From NCBI GenBank assembly GCA_038043285.1, contig JBBTCJ010000047.1:1-12229 (forward strand): a DNA stretch of 12,229 nucleotides. Reading direction: 5' to 3'. The first letter of the stretch is position 1. Every line of letters begins with the position of its first letter. This DNA comes from JBBTCJ01 sp038043285. Lineage in GTDB: Bacteria; Planctomycetota; Phycisphaerae; UBA1845. Of this stretch, positions 5,905 through 12,229 are shown piece after piece. The notes beneath the pieces were generated by a model. That model was not told the origin of the DNA. It saw only the letters and a program-made list of their open reading frames with translations, and did not search any database. Made by a program: the position numbers and the translations under genes.

Positions 5905-7149
5905 TTACGGTTCATTGGATTCCGATTCCAGTGTGGCCGTAAAGTCGACTGCTCTTGCAACCAGCACCAGGCTCGCGTGAGTTGCCTCCTCCGCGGAGAC
6001 CGCTCGTTGCGCGATGCGCGTGACCAGGATGTCCATATCCCGCAAGATGGAGGCAGAGGTCTTGTCTCGAGCACCTCCTCTTACCTGGCCCGCCAACGGT
6101 GCCGCCGCGATGGGGGACGGCAAGCCCGTCCGCCCACGTCGAGTGCTCAGACACTCCCTGGCTGCCGTCGTTAGGGCGTCAAAGTGTTCGGCTTCCGGCG
6201 CGTCCAAAGTGCGAAGCCCGCGGGCGAACATCGCCAGACGCTGAACTACCTGGTCCAACCACCGATCAACGTCCGTCGTGGCGGATGGACGCAGCGGAAT
6301 CAGCCGGGCGGCTGCCTCCACGCACCGTCCCTGGCGGATCAGTTCTTCGATTTTCGGGGGGGACGCCGGTTCGGCGGCGGCAACGGCATTCGGCGAAATC
6401 ACCCCGGCCGCGCCAGTTTCCGCAGTGACGGTCGCCGCCAGCGGCTGGGAATCAGATTGCAACTCGGACGGACTCGGCCATACACGCACCCCGGGAGAGT
6501 TCAAATCTTCCGCAGGTCGGGCGACCACCTCCGGTCCATCCCGCTTAGCCGCAAGCGTGGGTGCAGCGACCGGTTCGCTGAAAGGAGGGTCCAGTTTGCC
6601 AGCCTCCGCCGACGCCGGACGCACCGGGATTTGAACCTCGACCTGCGGCGATGCCGCAGCCGCGGCTTCCGGCCTTGTCAGGTACACTTCCGTCAACGGT
6701 CCCAGCGGGACATAGTTGTTCGCAGAAACCCATGCGTAAAGCCGTTCGAACTGACGCGGGGCCGTGCCGTAGGGACCGTCCACGAAGTCATAGGCAACAA
6801 GCTCACCACCGCGCCGACCGGTCGAGAATCCGGCTGGCGTATCCCAGCGAGCACTCCGCACGAACCCGACCTCGGTCATCAGCCGTTCGGGAGGAACGGT
6901 GACGGGGTTGACGGAGTATCGCACGTAAAGCGGGCCGGATTCGCCGTGCGTCAGCATCAGCTCCCGAAGTTGCGTGAGAACGGGGCCGAGGCGCCAGTAG
7001 GGGCCGGTGTGCTCTAGGAAAACAACGTTAACAACCGGGGTCTGCTTCACCGCTATAGTCTGGGGCGGCGGCGGCGGGGTAGACTCTGCAAGGGCTGCAC
7101 TGGCCGCGACGACCAACTGGATCAGTATGAACTGAAGCCCGGTCTGCAT
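5905..7149 (-). CDS. Exported protein with a GyrI-like (AraC effector-binding) domain
   Basis: Function unknown. Residues 1-21 (MQTGLQFILIQLVVAASAAL then Ala) form a signal peptide with a likely cut after ALA and before ESTPPPPP. Residues 39-157 match the GyrI-like small-molecule-binding fold: two pseudo-repeats, LEHTGPYWRLGPVLTQLREL (45-64) and FVDGPYGTAPRQFERLYAW (122-140), each with the H/D-x-GPY turn, plus the closing PLTEVYL (151-157). Between them are YSVNPVTVPPERLMTEVGF (78-96). An Ala/Pro-rich linker (about 160-265) follows, then a helical C-terminal region (266-414) with no recognised motif. The start is ATG 7149, because the signal peptide begins there and GGGGAG lies about 10 bases upstream; an in-frame codon at 7203 would add 18 polar residues before the signal peptide. 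GyrI-like domains normally act in the cytosol as ligand sensors, so an exported one is unusual. It is divergent from the mazG-like gene with a 137-base gap. Confidence 0.82.
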   Translation of the reverse strand: MQTGLQFILIQLVVAASAALAESTPPPPPQTIAVKQTPVVNVVFLEHTGPYWRLGPVLTQLRELMLTHGESGPLYVRYSVNPVTVPPERLMTEVGFVRSARWDTPAGFSTGRRGGELVAYDFVDGPYGTAPRQFERLYAWVSANNYVPLGPLTEVYLTRPEAAAAASPQVEVQIPVRPASAEAGKLDPPFSEPVAAPTLAAKRDGPEVVARPAEDLNSPGVRVWPSPSELQSDSQPLAATVTAETGAAGVISPNAVAAAEPASPPKIEELIRQGRCVEAAARLIPLRPSATTDVDRWLDQVVQRLAMFARGLRTLDAPEAEHFDALTTAARECLSTRRGRTGLPSPIAAAPLAGQVRGGARDKTSASILRDMDILVTRIAQRAVSAEEATHASLVLVARAVDFTATLESESNEP

Positions 7150-7286
7150 CTCTTGCCGGCTCCCCGGCCTCTCTGATACACCTGACGACCGACGCGGTTG
7201 CAACGCTCCAGCCGGGGTCGCCCGATCGCCGCGCCCGCGGGCGGGAGCCTCCCAGCGAACCCCGCGCGCCCGGGAGAAGGTTCACC

Positions 7287-7637
7287 ATGCACGACGCCAA
7301 GACCACGGTATCCGAATTGATCGCCCTCGTCGAGCGGTTCATCATCGAGCGCGACTGGCAACCCTTTCACGACCCCAAGAATCTCTCCGCGTCCATCGCC
7401 ATCGAGGCGGCGGAGTTGATGGAGCATTTTCAGTGGCTGCGCAGCGATCAGCTTGGCGACGTGCGCCACGACCCTAAGGCGATGGCCGACATCCGCGACG
7501 AGGTGGCGGACATCGCGGCATATTTGCTCTCGTTCGCACGGGCAATGGGAATCGACGTGTCGTCGGCACTGGAGGAGAAGATGGAAAAAAACGCCGCCAA
7601 GTATCCAGCCGACAAGTTCAAAGGGCGGTTCCGGTAG
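7287..7637 (+). CDS. MazG-like nucleotide pyrophosphohydrolase
   Basis: Predicted to hydrolyse (d)NTPs to NMP and pyrophosphate, cleaning the pool of unwanted or modified nucleotides; relatives such as RS21-C6/dCTPase prefer dCTP analogues. At 116 residues it has the single compact all-alpha domain of this subgroup, not the double-domain MazG. The metal-binding signature is E40-A-A-E43 in IAIEAAELMEHFQWL (38-52), then E72-V-A-D75 in IRDEVADIAAYLL (69-81). The preceding HDPKNLSASI (28-37) is typical of the group. The ATG is preceded by GGAGAAGG (7273-7280) at good spacing. It stands alone between a divergent and a convergent neighbour, so it is probably monocistronic. The exact substrate cannot be read from sequence. 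Confidence 0.93.
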   Translation: MHDAKTTVSELIALVERFIIERDWQPFHDPKNLSASIAIEAAELMEHFQWLRSDQLGDVRHDPKAMADIRDEVADIAAYLLSFARAMGIDVSSALEEKMEKNAAKYPADKFKGRFR

Positions 7638-7689
7638 TGCGGCCTCCGCGCGCGACGACGATCGTTGGAGGAATACGGCGGAACGTAGG

Positions 7690-8316
7690 TCAGGCGGAGG
7701 TTCGTTCCTCGGCCTCTTGTCGCAAGCGGGCGACAACACTCTGCCAGCTCTGAATGACCTCGGCGAACTCGTATCGGAGGATGTCGGCGAGAAGGACGTG
7801 GTCGTGGGATTGCAGGGCGTCACGGACCTGGGTGAGCACGTCCCTTGGTTGACCGATCAACTCAAGAAGGCTCCGATCCTGGATCATCAGCGCCTTCGGG
7901 TCGAGTTCCAGGATGGTGAGGGACTTGACGACGGCCTCGTGAATCTGCTGCCACACGCGTAGGCAGTCGCCCAGATTTTCCACGGCTTCCGGGACTTTAT
8001 TCTCGACGATAAGCGAGGCGATCTCCTTCGAAGCTGTGTCGGTCTGGTCAAGCGAGACGGAGGCCTGGGTCATGGCTTCGACGACCAGTGTCTCCCTGGT
8101 GCTGGTAAAAACCTCGATTTTCTCAAATGAGGCGGCGGCCTGTTCGAGGACGTTGCTCATGGTCTCCGCGGCGACGGCTTCGCCATTGCATCGAAACCCA
8201 ACGACCATGCGACCGGGTTTGCAATGTTCCGCCTGGATGTGCTGCAAGGCGTCCCGGAGGGCGCCATCGGAGGCGATCTGCTCGGAGACGGGCAAGTCGT
8301 CGATGTAGAGTTTCAC
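7690..8316 (-). CDS. Conserved-looking protein of unknown function, two-part (beta N-terminus, helical C-terminus)
   Basis: I do not recognise the family. The 208 residues begin with a GTG codon (8316-8314); GGAG (8327-8324) lies 7 bases before it, and no better start is seen. Residues 1-80 alternate strand and helix: KLYIDDLPV (2-10), a helix about 18-31, GRMVVGFRCNGEAV (35-48), a helix, then KIEVFTS (66-72). This order resembles a small ubiquitin-like beta-grasp unit (inference only). Residues 75-208 are long amphipathic helices (for example EAVENLGDCLRVWQQIHEAV, 110-129), without transmembrane segments or catalytic motifs. It is likely a cytosolic protein with a binding role. The gene converges on the mazG-like gene with a 52-base gap and follows the PIG-L gene on the same strand after 329 bases. 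Confidence 0.78.
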   Translation of the reverse strand: MKLYIDDLPVSEQIASDGALRDALQHIQAEHCKPGRMVVGFRCNGEAVAAETMSNVLEQAAASFEKIEVFTSTRETLVVEAMTQASVSLDQTDTASKEIASLIVENKVPEAVENLGDCLRVWQQIHEAVVKSLTILELDPKALMIQDRSLLELIGQPRDVLTQVRDALQSHDHVLLADILRYEFAEVIQSWQSVVARLRQEAEERTSA

Positions 8317-8645
8317 TTCGCGTCTCCTTACGTCGCCGAATCGTCGGATGGCGTTGGCCCGCCGTCGCGGGGCATCCGAATGCCTGAACAATGTATCGGC
8401 GTGGTGGTCGCGCGTACAACAACGACTTTGAGGGATGAGCCAAACGAGCCGATGGGTGACCGGACGGCCCTCGCTTTTCCCAGGGCGACGACGTAGGCAG
8501 GTCGTACGGCTTGATCCTTCAGAGCCTTGAGCGCCAGCCCCATGAGGTGTTTGCGCGCGACGCTTGCGGCTCGGATCAAAACAGCATCCGCTCCCTGACG
8601 GCGCGGCTCAGACCGGGTGCACGTCGCTGTCCTACGATTATGCCT
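8317..8645. other. Gene-poor spacer (329 bases) with a repeat copy and a possible thiolase-like remnant
   Basis: It holds the GGAG site of the unknown gene (8327-8324) and a repeat copy at 8588-8611. Between them an 83-codon minus-strand frame (8579-8328, TTG start) is open. One stretch, RAVRSPIGSFGSSLK (residues 37-51), resembles the N-terminal signature of acetyl-CoA acetyltransferases (AVRTPIGSFGGSLK). The rest shows no family resemblance, so I do not call a gene. It may be a decayed fragment or chance. No terminator or promoter is clear. Confidence 0.4.
8588..8611 (+). repeat. Dispersed repeat, copy 3 (single, diverged)
   Basis: Reads CCGCTCCCTGACGG then CGCGGCTCAG. It matches the 3204-3224 arm apart from missing about two bases (TC) in the middle, and like copy 1 continues into GGCTC. 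It lies 35 bases beyond the end of the PIG-L gene. Confidence 0.75.
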
Positions 8646-9404
8646 TTATGCCTTGGGCGGCTGCTCGAACGGCGGCGGGACGGGCCAATCGCCGAAAACG
8701 CTCATCAAATCGCTGACCCCGAGAGGACGCGGAAGGGCATAGGTCTCGCCGTATTGAACACCGATGGCCGAACCGTCCACGCCCGCGCCGCTGCGCACGT
8801 AGTGCTCCAGGTGCGCTAGGCGCGGGCCGTCGAACTGCGAATGATAGCAGCGGATCGCGTTCAGCTTCTGCTCGATGGTGTCGCTGATGTCCACCACGAA
8901 GGTTGTGTGAAAGTGGTGGATTTCCGCGGCCACGCGAATGGGCCGGTAGACCAGGTGATCGATCCGGAACGGCTCGGTTCCGTCGAAGCGGTCGTTCCAT
9001 TTGGTGAATTGCGAATAAAACCTCGCCGCTTCGGTGATCAGTTGGGCCTGGTAGTGATCGGGCGAGGCGGCCGGCGTCCGTCCCAACATGCCAACGACGA
9101 CCTTCGGTCGGTAACGACGGAAAACGGTGGCCAGTGCATACCGTGCCTCCGGGCTGTCCATGAGCACGCGGTTGGGAAGCCCGACCATTTCGCAGACCTG
9201 TGCGCCGAGGACGTCGGCCGCGGCGCGCATCTCCTTCATGCGGCCTTCGGGCGTGCCGCGCGGCGTCGGCTCGCCGTTGGTCATGTGGACCATGCCGACG
9301 CGGTAGCCCTGTTTGACGAGTTTCGCGATCGTCCCCCCGGAGCCGATTTCAAGATCGTCGGGGTGGGGGGCGGTGAAGATGATGTCGAGTTTGCTGTCAG
9401 CCAT
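8646..9404 (-). CDS. PIG-L/LmbE-family zinc deacetylase, BshB1-like
   Basis: PIG-L enzymes remove N-acetyl groups from glucosamine conjugates. The closest resemblance is to BshB1, which deacetylates GlcNAc-malate in bacillithiol synthesis. The 252 residues begin LDIIFTAPHPDDLEIGSGGT, where A-H-P-D-D carries two zinc ligands and the catalytic Asp. Further conserved parts are the NGEPTPRGTPEGRMKEM segment, the LGLPNR-like MVGLPNRVL, YRPKVVVG, and SPDHYQAQLITEAA with the third zinc ligand His. The C-terminal part, TFVVDISDTIEQKLNAIRCYHSQF, also follows BshB1. The start is the ATG at 9404 because the domain begins there, although the Shine-Dalgarno sequence is weak. A promoter candidate lies 55-85 bases upstream. 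No bshA or bshC is in the window, so the bacillithiol link is only an inference; another GlcNAc substrate is possible. Confidence 0.92.
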   Translation of the reverse strand: MADSKLDIIFTAPHPDDLEIGSGGTIAKLVKQGYRVGMVHMTNGEPTPRGTPEGRMKEMRAAADVLGAQVCEMVGLPNRVLMDSPEARYALATVFRRYRPKVVVGMLGRTPAASPDHYQAQLITEAARFYSQFTKWNDRFDGTEPFRIDHLVYRPIRVAAEIHHFHTTFVVDISDTIEQKLNAIRCYHSQFDGPRLAHLEHYVRSGAGVDGSAIGVQYGETYALPRPLGVSDLMSVFGDWPVPPPFEQPPKA

Positions 9405-9458
9405 GATGGAAAGTCCACCCGGAACACCGCGACGGTCCCGAAGTCGCGCGAACACGCA

Positions 9459-9487
9459 AATATAATCCGTTCTTGGGTGCGGGACAA
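9459..9487 (-). promoter_or_regulatory. Candidate sigma-70-type promoter for the PIG-L gene
   Basis: On the minus strand, TTGTCC (9487-9482, 4 of 6) and TATATT (9464-9459, 5 of 6) are separated by 17 bases. Transcription would begin near 9452, about 48 bases before the ATG at 9404. The AT-rich block stands out in a GC-rich spacer. The same block reads TATAAT on the plus strand (9461-9466), but without a matching -35 box. Confidence 0.42.
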
Positions 9488-9673
9488 TGGCGCGGGGCAC
9501 CCAGGCAGTTTCTTTCAACGATCGTTTCCCTCGGTCCTTGTGAACGGATCGTAGCACTGGCGGATAGGCCGCCAGGGCGCACCCGGCTTCGCAATCCGGC
9601 GAGAATTGGAAGCAGTGAGTCGTCCGGCTGTATCTCTGGCGTTTTGCGTGGAGACCGGTTACAAACCGCATTC

Positions 9674-10183
9674 ATGGGCCGAAGCGAAATACGGGATGCC
9701 GATCGTGAGGAGGTCGCGCGGTTTGTCGAGCGGCACTGGGGTAGCCGACTGTGCATGAGCCGTGGGGAGCAGTATTACCCGCACAAGGAGCAGGGGTTTC
9801 TGGAGCGACGCGACGGACAGATCGTTGGACTGCTGACCTACCGAATCAACGACGAGGAGATGGAAATCCTTACGCTGAACGCGACGATGGAGGGCGAGGG
9901 GATCGGCTCGTCGCTCATGCTCAACGCCATTGACCGGGCGCGCGACCGTGGTTGCACGCGCATCCGTTTGATCATCACCAACGACCGTCTGCGAGCGATC
10001 GGTTTCTATCAGCGATTGGGGTTCCGCATGATCGCCATCAACCTGGGCATGGTGGATGAGGCCCGGAAGATCAAACCGCAGATTCCGCTGGCGGGCGAGC
10101 GCGGCGTGTCCATCCACGATGAGATCGTCATGGAACTCACCGTCGAACCGTACCTCGACGCGGCGAGCGGACCCCCTTCCTGA
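9674..10183 (+). CDS. GNAT-family N-acetyltransferase
   Basis: Transfers an acetyl (or other acyl) group from acyl-CoA to an amine; the acceptor is unknown. The 169-residue protein is a single GNAT domain. It shows IRDADREEVARFVERHWGS (6-24), the strand GQIVGLLTYRI (48-58), strand 4 MEILTLNA (63-70), the pyrophosphate-binding loop E73-G-E-G76-I-G78-SSL, and the C-terminal NDRLRAIGFYQRLGFRM (103-119), in which Y112 is the usual general acid. The start ATG is chosen because the domain begins directly after it, but no Shine-Dalgarno sequence is seen. The frame is open upstream to about 9473, so an earlier start is possible. It is divergent from the PIG-L gene, with about 269 bases between them. 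Confidence 0.9.
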   Translation: MGRSEIRDADREEVARFVERHWGSRLCMSRGEQYYPHKEQGFLERRDGQIVGLLTYRINDEEMEILTLNATMEGEGIGSSLMLNAIDRARDRGCTRIRLIITNDRLRAIGFYQRLGFRMIAINLGMVDEARKIKPQIPLAGERGVSIHDEIVMELTVEPYLDAASGPPS

Positions 10184-10410
10184 GTTGCCGTTCGCCAATC
10201 TATCATCCGATAAGACGACGATTTCCAAGGTGCCGCGTCCAGCGCACAGATCGACCGCCCGGAACTCCGCCGCAACGCCGATAACCCTGGGGGAGGGGTT
10301 TCTGCGCGCATGGCGCGCGGCGTTGACGGCTAGTCCGCTAGTCTCCAACGGCCTATAGTTGTTTAGGTGGTTCGCAGGGGCATGGGGCCGCTGCGGGGAG
10401 GAGAGTCGTG

Positions 10411-11457
10411 ATGCCTGATTCAATCGGTACCGCCGTGTCGCGCGAAGAGGTTCGCCGCGCGCGCAACGAGGCGATCGCCGAGTTCCTGCGTCGGTTCGCC
10501 CCGGGCGAGCATGAGGACTTGTTGGGGGAGATGATGGTGACGCTTTGCCGGCTGGGCGCCGACGGCGTCGACCGGGGCGATCTGAAGATTTTGAACACCG
10601 CGCTGCGCGAGTTGCGCTACGCGTTCAAGATGTTCGCGCCGTATGCGGACGTGCCCAAGGTGACGATTTTCGGTTCAGCGCGGACATCGGAGGATCATCC
10701 GCAGTACCTTCAGGCAAAGAAGTTCGCGGAGCTGATCCAGAAGCACGGGTGGATGGTGATCACCGGAGCCGGCGGGGGAATCATGCAGGCCGGTCATCAC
10801 GGGGCGACGAGCCAAAAGAGCTTCGGCGTGGCGATCAGCCTGCCGTTCGAACAGATGACCAATCACTTCATCGCCGACGATCCCAAGCTGGTGAACTTCA
10901 AGTACTTCTTCACGCGGAAGCTGATGTTCATGAAGGAGGCGGAGGCGGTCGCCCTGTTTCCCGGCGGATTCGGAACCCAAGACGAAGGGTTCGAGGCGTT
11001 GACGTTGGTGCAGACGGCGAAAACCCCGCCGATCCCCATAGTTTTGTGTGACGAACCGGGGGGAAGGTACTGGCGGAACTGGCGGAGCTACGTGGAGCAA
11101 GAACTGCTCGGCCACGGGATGATCGACCGCGTGGACCTGAGCTTGTTCCACGTGACCGATTCCGCAGAGGACGCGGTGGAGCACATCCGCCGGTTCTATC
11201 GTCGGTATCACTCGATGCGTTACGTCGGCGAGCAGTTGGTCATGCGCATGGCCGAACCGTTGTCGAGTTCGCAATTGGATGCGTTGAACGCGGAGTTCAG
11301 CGACATACTTGCGAAGGGTCGATTCGAGCAGGTAGAGCATCCCCTTGAGGACGAGCAGGGAGCGCACGCCGAGAAACCACGGCTGGTGTTCACGTTCGAC
11401 CGTAGAAGTACGGGGCGTCTGCGAGCGCTGATTGATTGGATCAATGGGCTGAGCTGA
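10411..11457 (+). CDS. LOG-family (TIGR00730-type) Rossmann-fold protein
   Basis: LOG proteins are often nucleotide 5'-monophosphate phosphoribohydrolases, known for releasing active cytokinins from their riboside monophosphates; bacterial members also act on AMP-like nucleotides. Visible motifs are KVTIFGSAR (83-91), VITGAGGGIMQAGHHGA (116-132), FFTRKLMF (166-173) with the conserved Arg, and the signature PGGFGTQDEGFEA (184-196) with catalytic Glu192. At 348 residues it is longer than the 180-200-residue LOGs: an N-terminal helical part (1-80) and a helical C-terminus (250-348) flank the Rossmann core. ATG 10411 is preferred over the adjacent GTG 10408 because GGAGG (10397-10401) is 9 bases before it. 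TATAGT at 10354-10359 is a possible -10 box without a good -35. moxR follows after 65 bases, perhaps in the same transcript. Confidence 0.93.
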   Translation: MPDSIGTAVSREEVRRARNEAIAEFLRRFAPGEHEDLLGEMMVTLCRLGADGVDRGDLKILNTALRELRYAFKMFAPYADVPKVTIFGSARTSEDHPQYLQAKKFAELIQKHGWMVITGAGGGIMQAGHHGATSQKSFGVAISLPFEQMTNHFIADDPKLVNFKYFFTRKLMFMKEAEAVALFPGGFGTQDEGFEALTLVQTAKTPPIPIVLCDEPGGRYWRNWRSYVEQELLGHGMIDRVDLSLFHVTDSAEDAVEHIRRFYRRYHSMRYVGEQLVMRMAEPLSSSQLDALNAEFSDILAKGRFEQVEHPLEDEQGAHAEKPRLVFTFDRRSTGRLRALIDWINGLS

Positions 11458-11465
11458 CCAGCTCA
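11431..11465 (+). other. Two tandem small hairpins at the end of the LOG gene
   Basis: ATTGAT-TGG-ATCAAT (11431-11445) and TGAGCT-GACC-AGCTCA (11450-11465) each form a perfect 6-bp stem. The second contains the TGA stop codon. No T-tract follows, so these are not a typical intrinsic terminator; they may pause or stabilise the transcript before moxR, or be chance. Confidence 0.3.
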
Positions 11466-11522
11466 AGGCGATTGGCGCGACGGACTCTGACGCGCCGCGG
11501 GCAAGGTGCACGGAGCAAGTGT

Positions 11523-12229
11523 ATGCAAATGGAACCAGGAGCGAGTCGCGAGGCGGCGGGGCAGGACGACGTGGCGGCCGTGAAGCGGCTGGTCGCGTCG
11601 TACGACCGGCTTCGGGGGCAGATCGCGACGGTCATCGTCGGACAGGAAGCGGTGGTCGAGCAGTTGCTGATCGCACTGTTCTGCAACGGGCACTGCATTC
11701 TGGAAGGGGTGCCGGGGTTGGCCAAAACGCTGTTGATCAGCACGCTTTCGCGGCAATTGTCGCTGAGCTTTTCGCGCATCCAGTTCACGCCGGACCTGAT
11801 GCCCTCGGACATCACGGGAACGGAAGTCATCGAGGAGGACCGCGGGGCGGGCACGCGTTCGCTGCGCTTCGTGAAGGGCCCGATCTTCGCCAACGTGGTG
11901 CTGGCCGACGAAATCAACCGAACGCCGCCCAAGACACAGGCGGCGCTTCTGGAGGCGATGCAGGAGCATCAGGTGACGGCGGCGGGGTTCCCGCACAAGC
12001 TTCCCAAACCTTTCTTTGTGCTGGCGACGCAGAATCCCATCGAACAAGAGGGAACCTATCCGCTGCCCGAGGCGCAGCTTGACCGGTTCATGTTCAAGGT
12101 GCTCGTAGACTACCCCAGCGAGGCGGAAGAGTTGCAGATCGTTCGCATGACGACGTCGCCGCTGGAGGTCGAGATGGAGCGGACCCTCAACGCCCGCGAG
12201 GTTATCGAACTGCAAGACATCGTGCGGCG
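11523..12229 (+). CDS. MoxR-family AAA+ ATPase (3' end beyond window)
   Basis: MoxR ATPases act as chaperones that remodel or activate partner proteins, usually encoded with a DUF58 protein and VWA-domain membrane proteins. The 235 residues visible contain the Walker A variant EGVPGLAKT (61-69), FTPDLMPSDITGTEV (88-102), Walker B VVLADEINRTPPKTQAALLEAM (125-146, D129-E130), sensor 1 FFVLATQNPIEQEGTYPLPEAQ (164-185) and the LDRFMFKV stretch with its Arg finger (186-193). The lid domain begins and is cut by the window edge; about 90-100 residues are missing compared with the usual 320-340. The ATG has GGAG (11512-11515) 7 bases upstream. The expected partners would lie to the right, out of sight. 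Confidence 0.96.
   Translation, partial: MQMEPGASREAAGQDDVAAVKRLVASYDRLRGQIATVIVGQEAVVEQLLIALFCNGHCILEGVPGLAKTLLISTLSRQLSLSFSRIQFTPDLMPSDITGTEVIEEDRGAGTRSLRFVKGPIFANVVLADEINRTPPKTQAALLEAMQEHQVTAAGFPHKLPKPFFVLATQNPIEQEGTYPLPEAQLDRFMFKVLVDYPSEAEELQIVRMTTSPLEVEMERTLNAREVIELQDIVR

Noticed and set aside
6184..7017. 277-codon plus-strand open frame opposite the GyrI-like gene
   Set aside because: Very Arg-rich and without motifs; the minus strand has a signal peptide and a recognisable domain.
7233..7253. GC-rich palindrome GCCCGCGGGC and GGGA/TCCC stem between the divergent GyrI-like and mazG-like genes
   Set aside because: Short, no T-tract, and expected by chance in a GC-rich spacer. Not enough to call an operator.
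9461..9466. Perfect TATAAT on the plus strand as a promoter for the GNAT gene
   Set aside because: No -35 box at 16-18 bases upstream, and it lies about 200 bases from the gene start. The same AT block fits a minus-strand promoter better.
8841..9554. 237-codon plus-strand open frame opposite the PIG-L gene
   Set aside because: Antisense of a gene with all catalytic motifs; no family resemblance.
10304..10318. GCGCGC-ATG-GCGCGC hairpin between the GNAT and LOG genes as a terminator
   Set aside because: No following T-tract and a 3-base loop; simple alternating GC sequence.

Overview
The window comes from a high-GC, gene-dense bacterial genome. The gene types (MoxR ATPase, MazG-like pyrophosphohydrolase, BshB1-like PIG-L deacetylase, PurN of the 'SGGG' type), the dispersed short repeats and the mixed strength of ribosome binding sites fit a planctomycete (Phycisphaerae-like), perhaps from a metagenome assembly. 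This assignment is an inference from style and family memory, not a database result.

Layout. From 1 to 7149 all genes are on the minus strand. Read in transcription order they are: an exported protein with a GyrI-like effector-binding domain (7149-5905), acetyl-CoA carboxylase subunit AccA (5729-4608), an AT-richer accessory gene with a HEPN-like signature (4256-3405), an M14 zinc carboxypeptidase of the murein-peptide amidase type (3057-2320), a 12-helix MATE transporter (2074-569) and purN (572-30). The last two overlap as ATGA. From 7287 the strands are mixed: a MazG-like NTP pyrophosphohydrolase (+), a two-part protein of unknown function (-), a PIG-L deacetylase (-), a GNAT acetyltransferase (+), a LOG-family protein (+) and a MoxR AAA+ ATPase (+) that runs off the right edge.

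The genes do not form one pathway. They cover purine synthesis, fatty-acid synthesis, nucleotide-pool cleaning, wall-peptide recycling, transport and small-molecule modification. Co-transcription is supported only for MATE-purN, by the overlap, and is plausible for LOG-moxR (65-base gap).

The most interesting signals are these: (1) an in-frame TGA near the end of purN, after which PurN-like codons continue to the window edge; (2) a palindromic repeat inside the M14 coding sequence that is read through in frame as about 19 extra residues; (3) a dispersed repeat, CCGCTCCCTGACGGTCGCGG, at three intergenic places, one a head-to-head pair; (4) a low-GC HEPN-like gene in an islet between repeat-rich spacers; (5) a GyrI-like domain on an exported protein. 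I saw no tRNA, rRNA, CRISPR array, transposase or complete mobile element.
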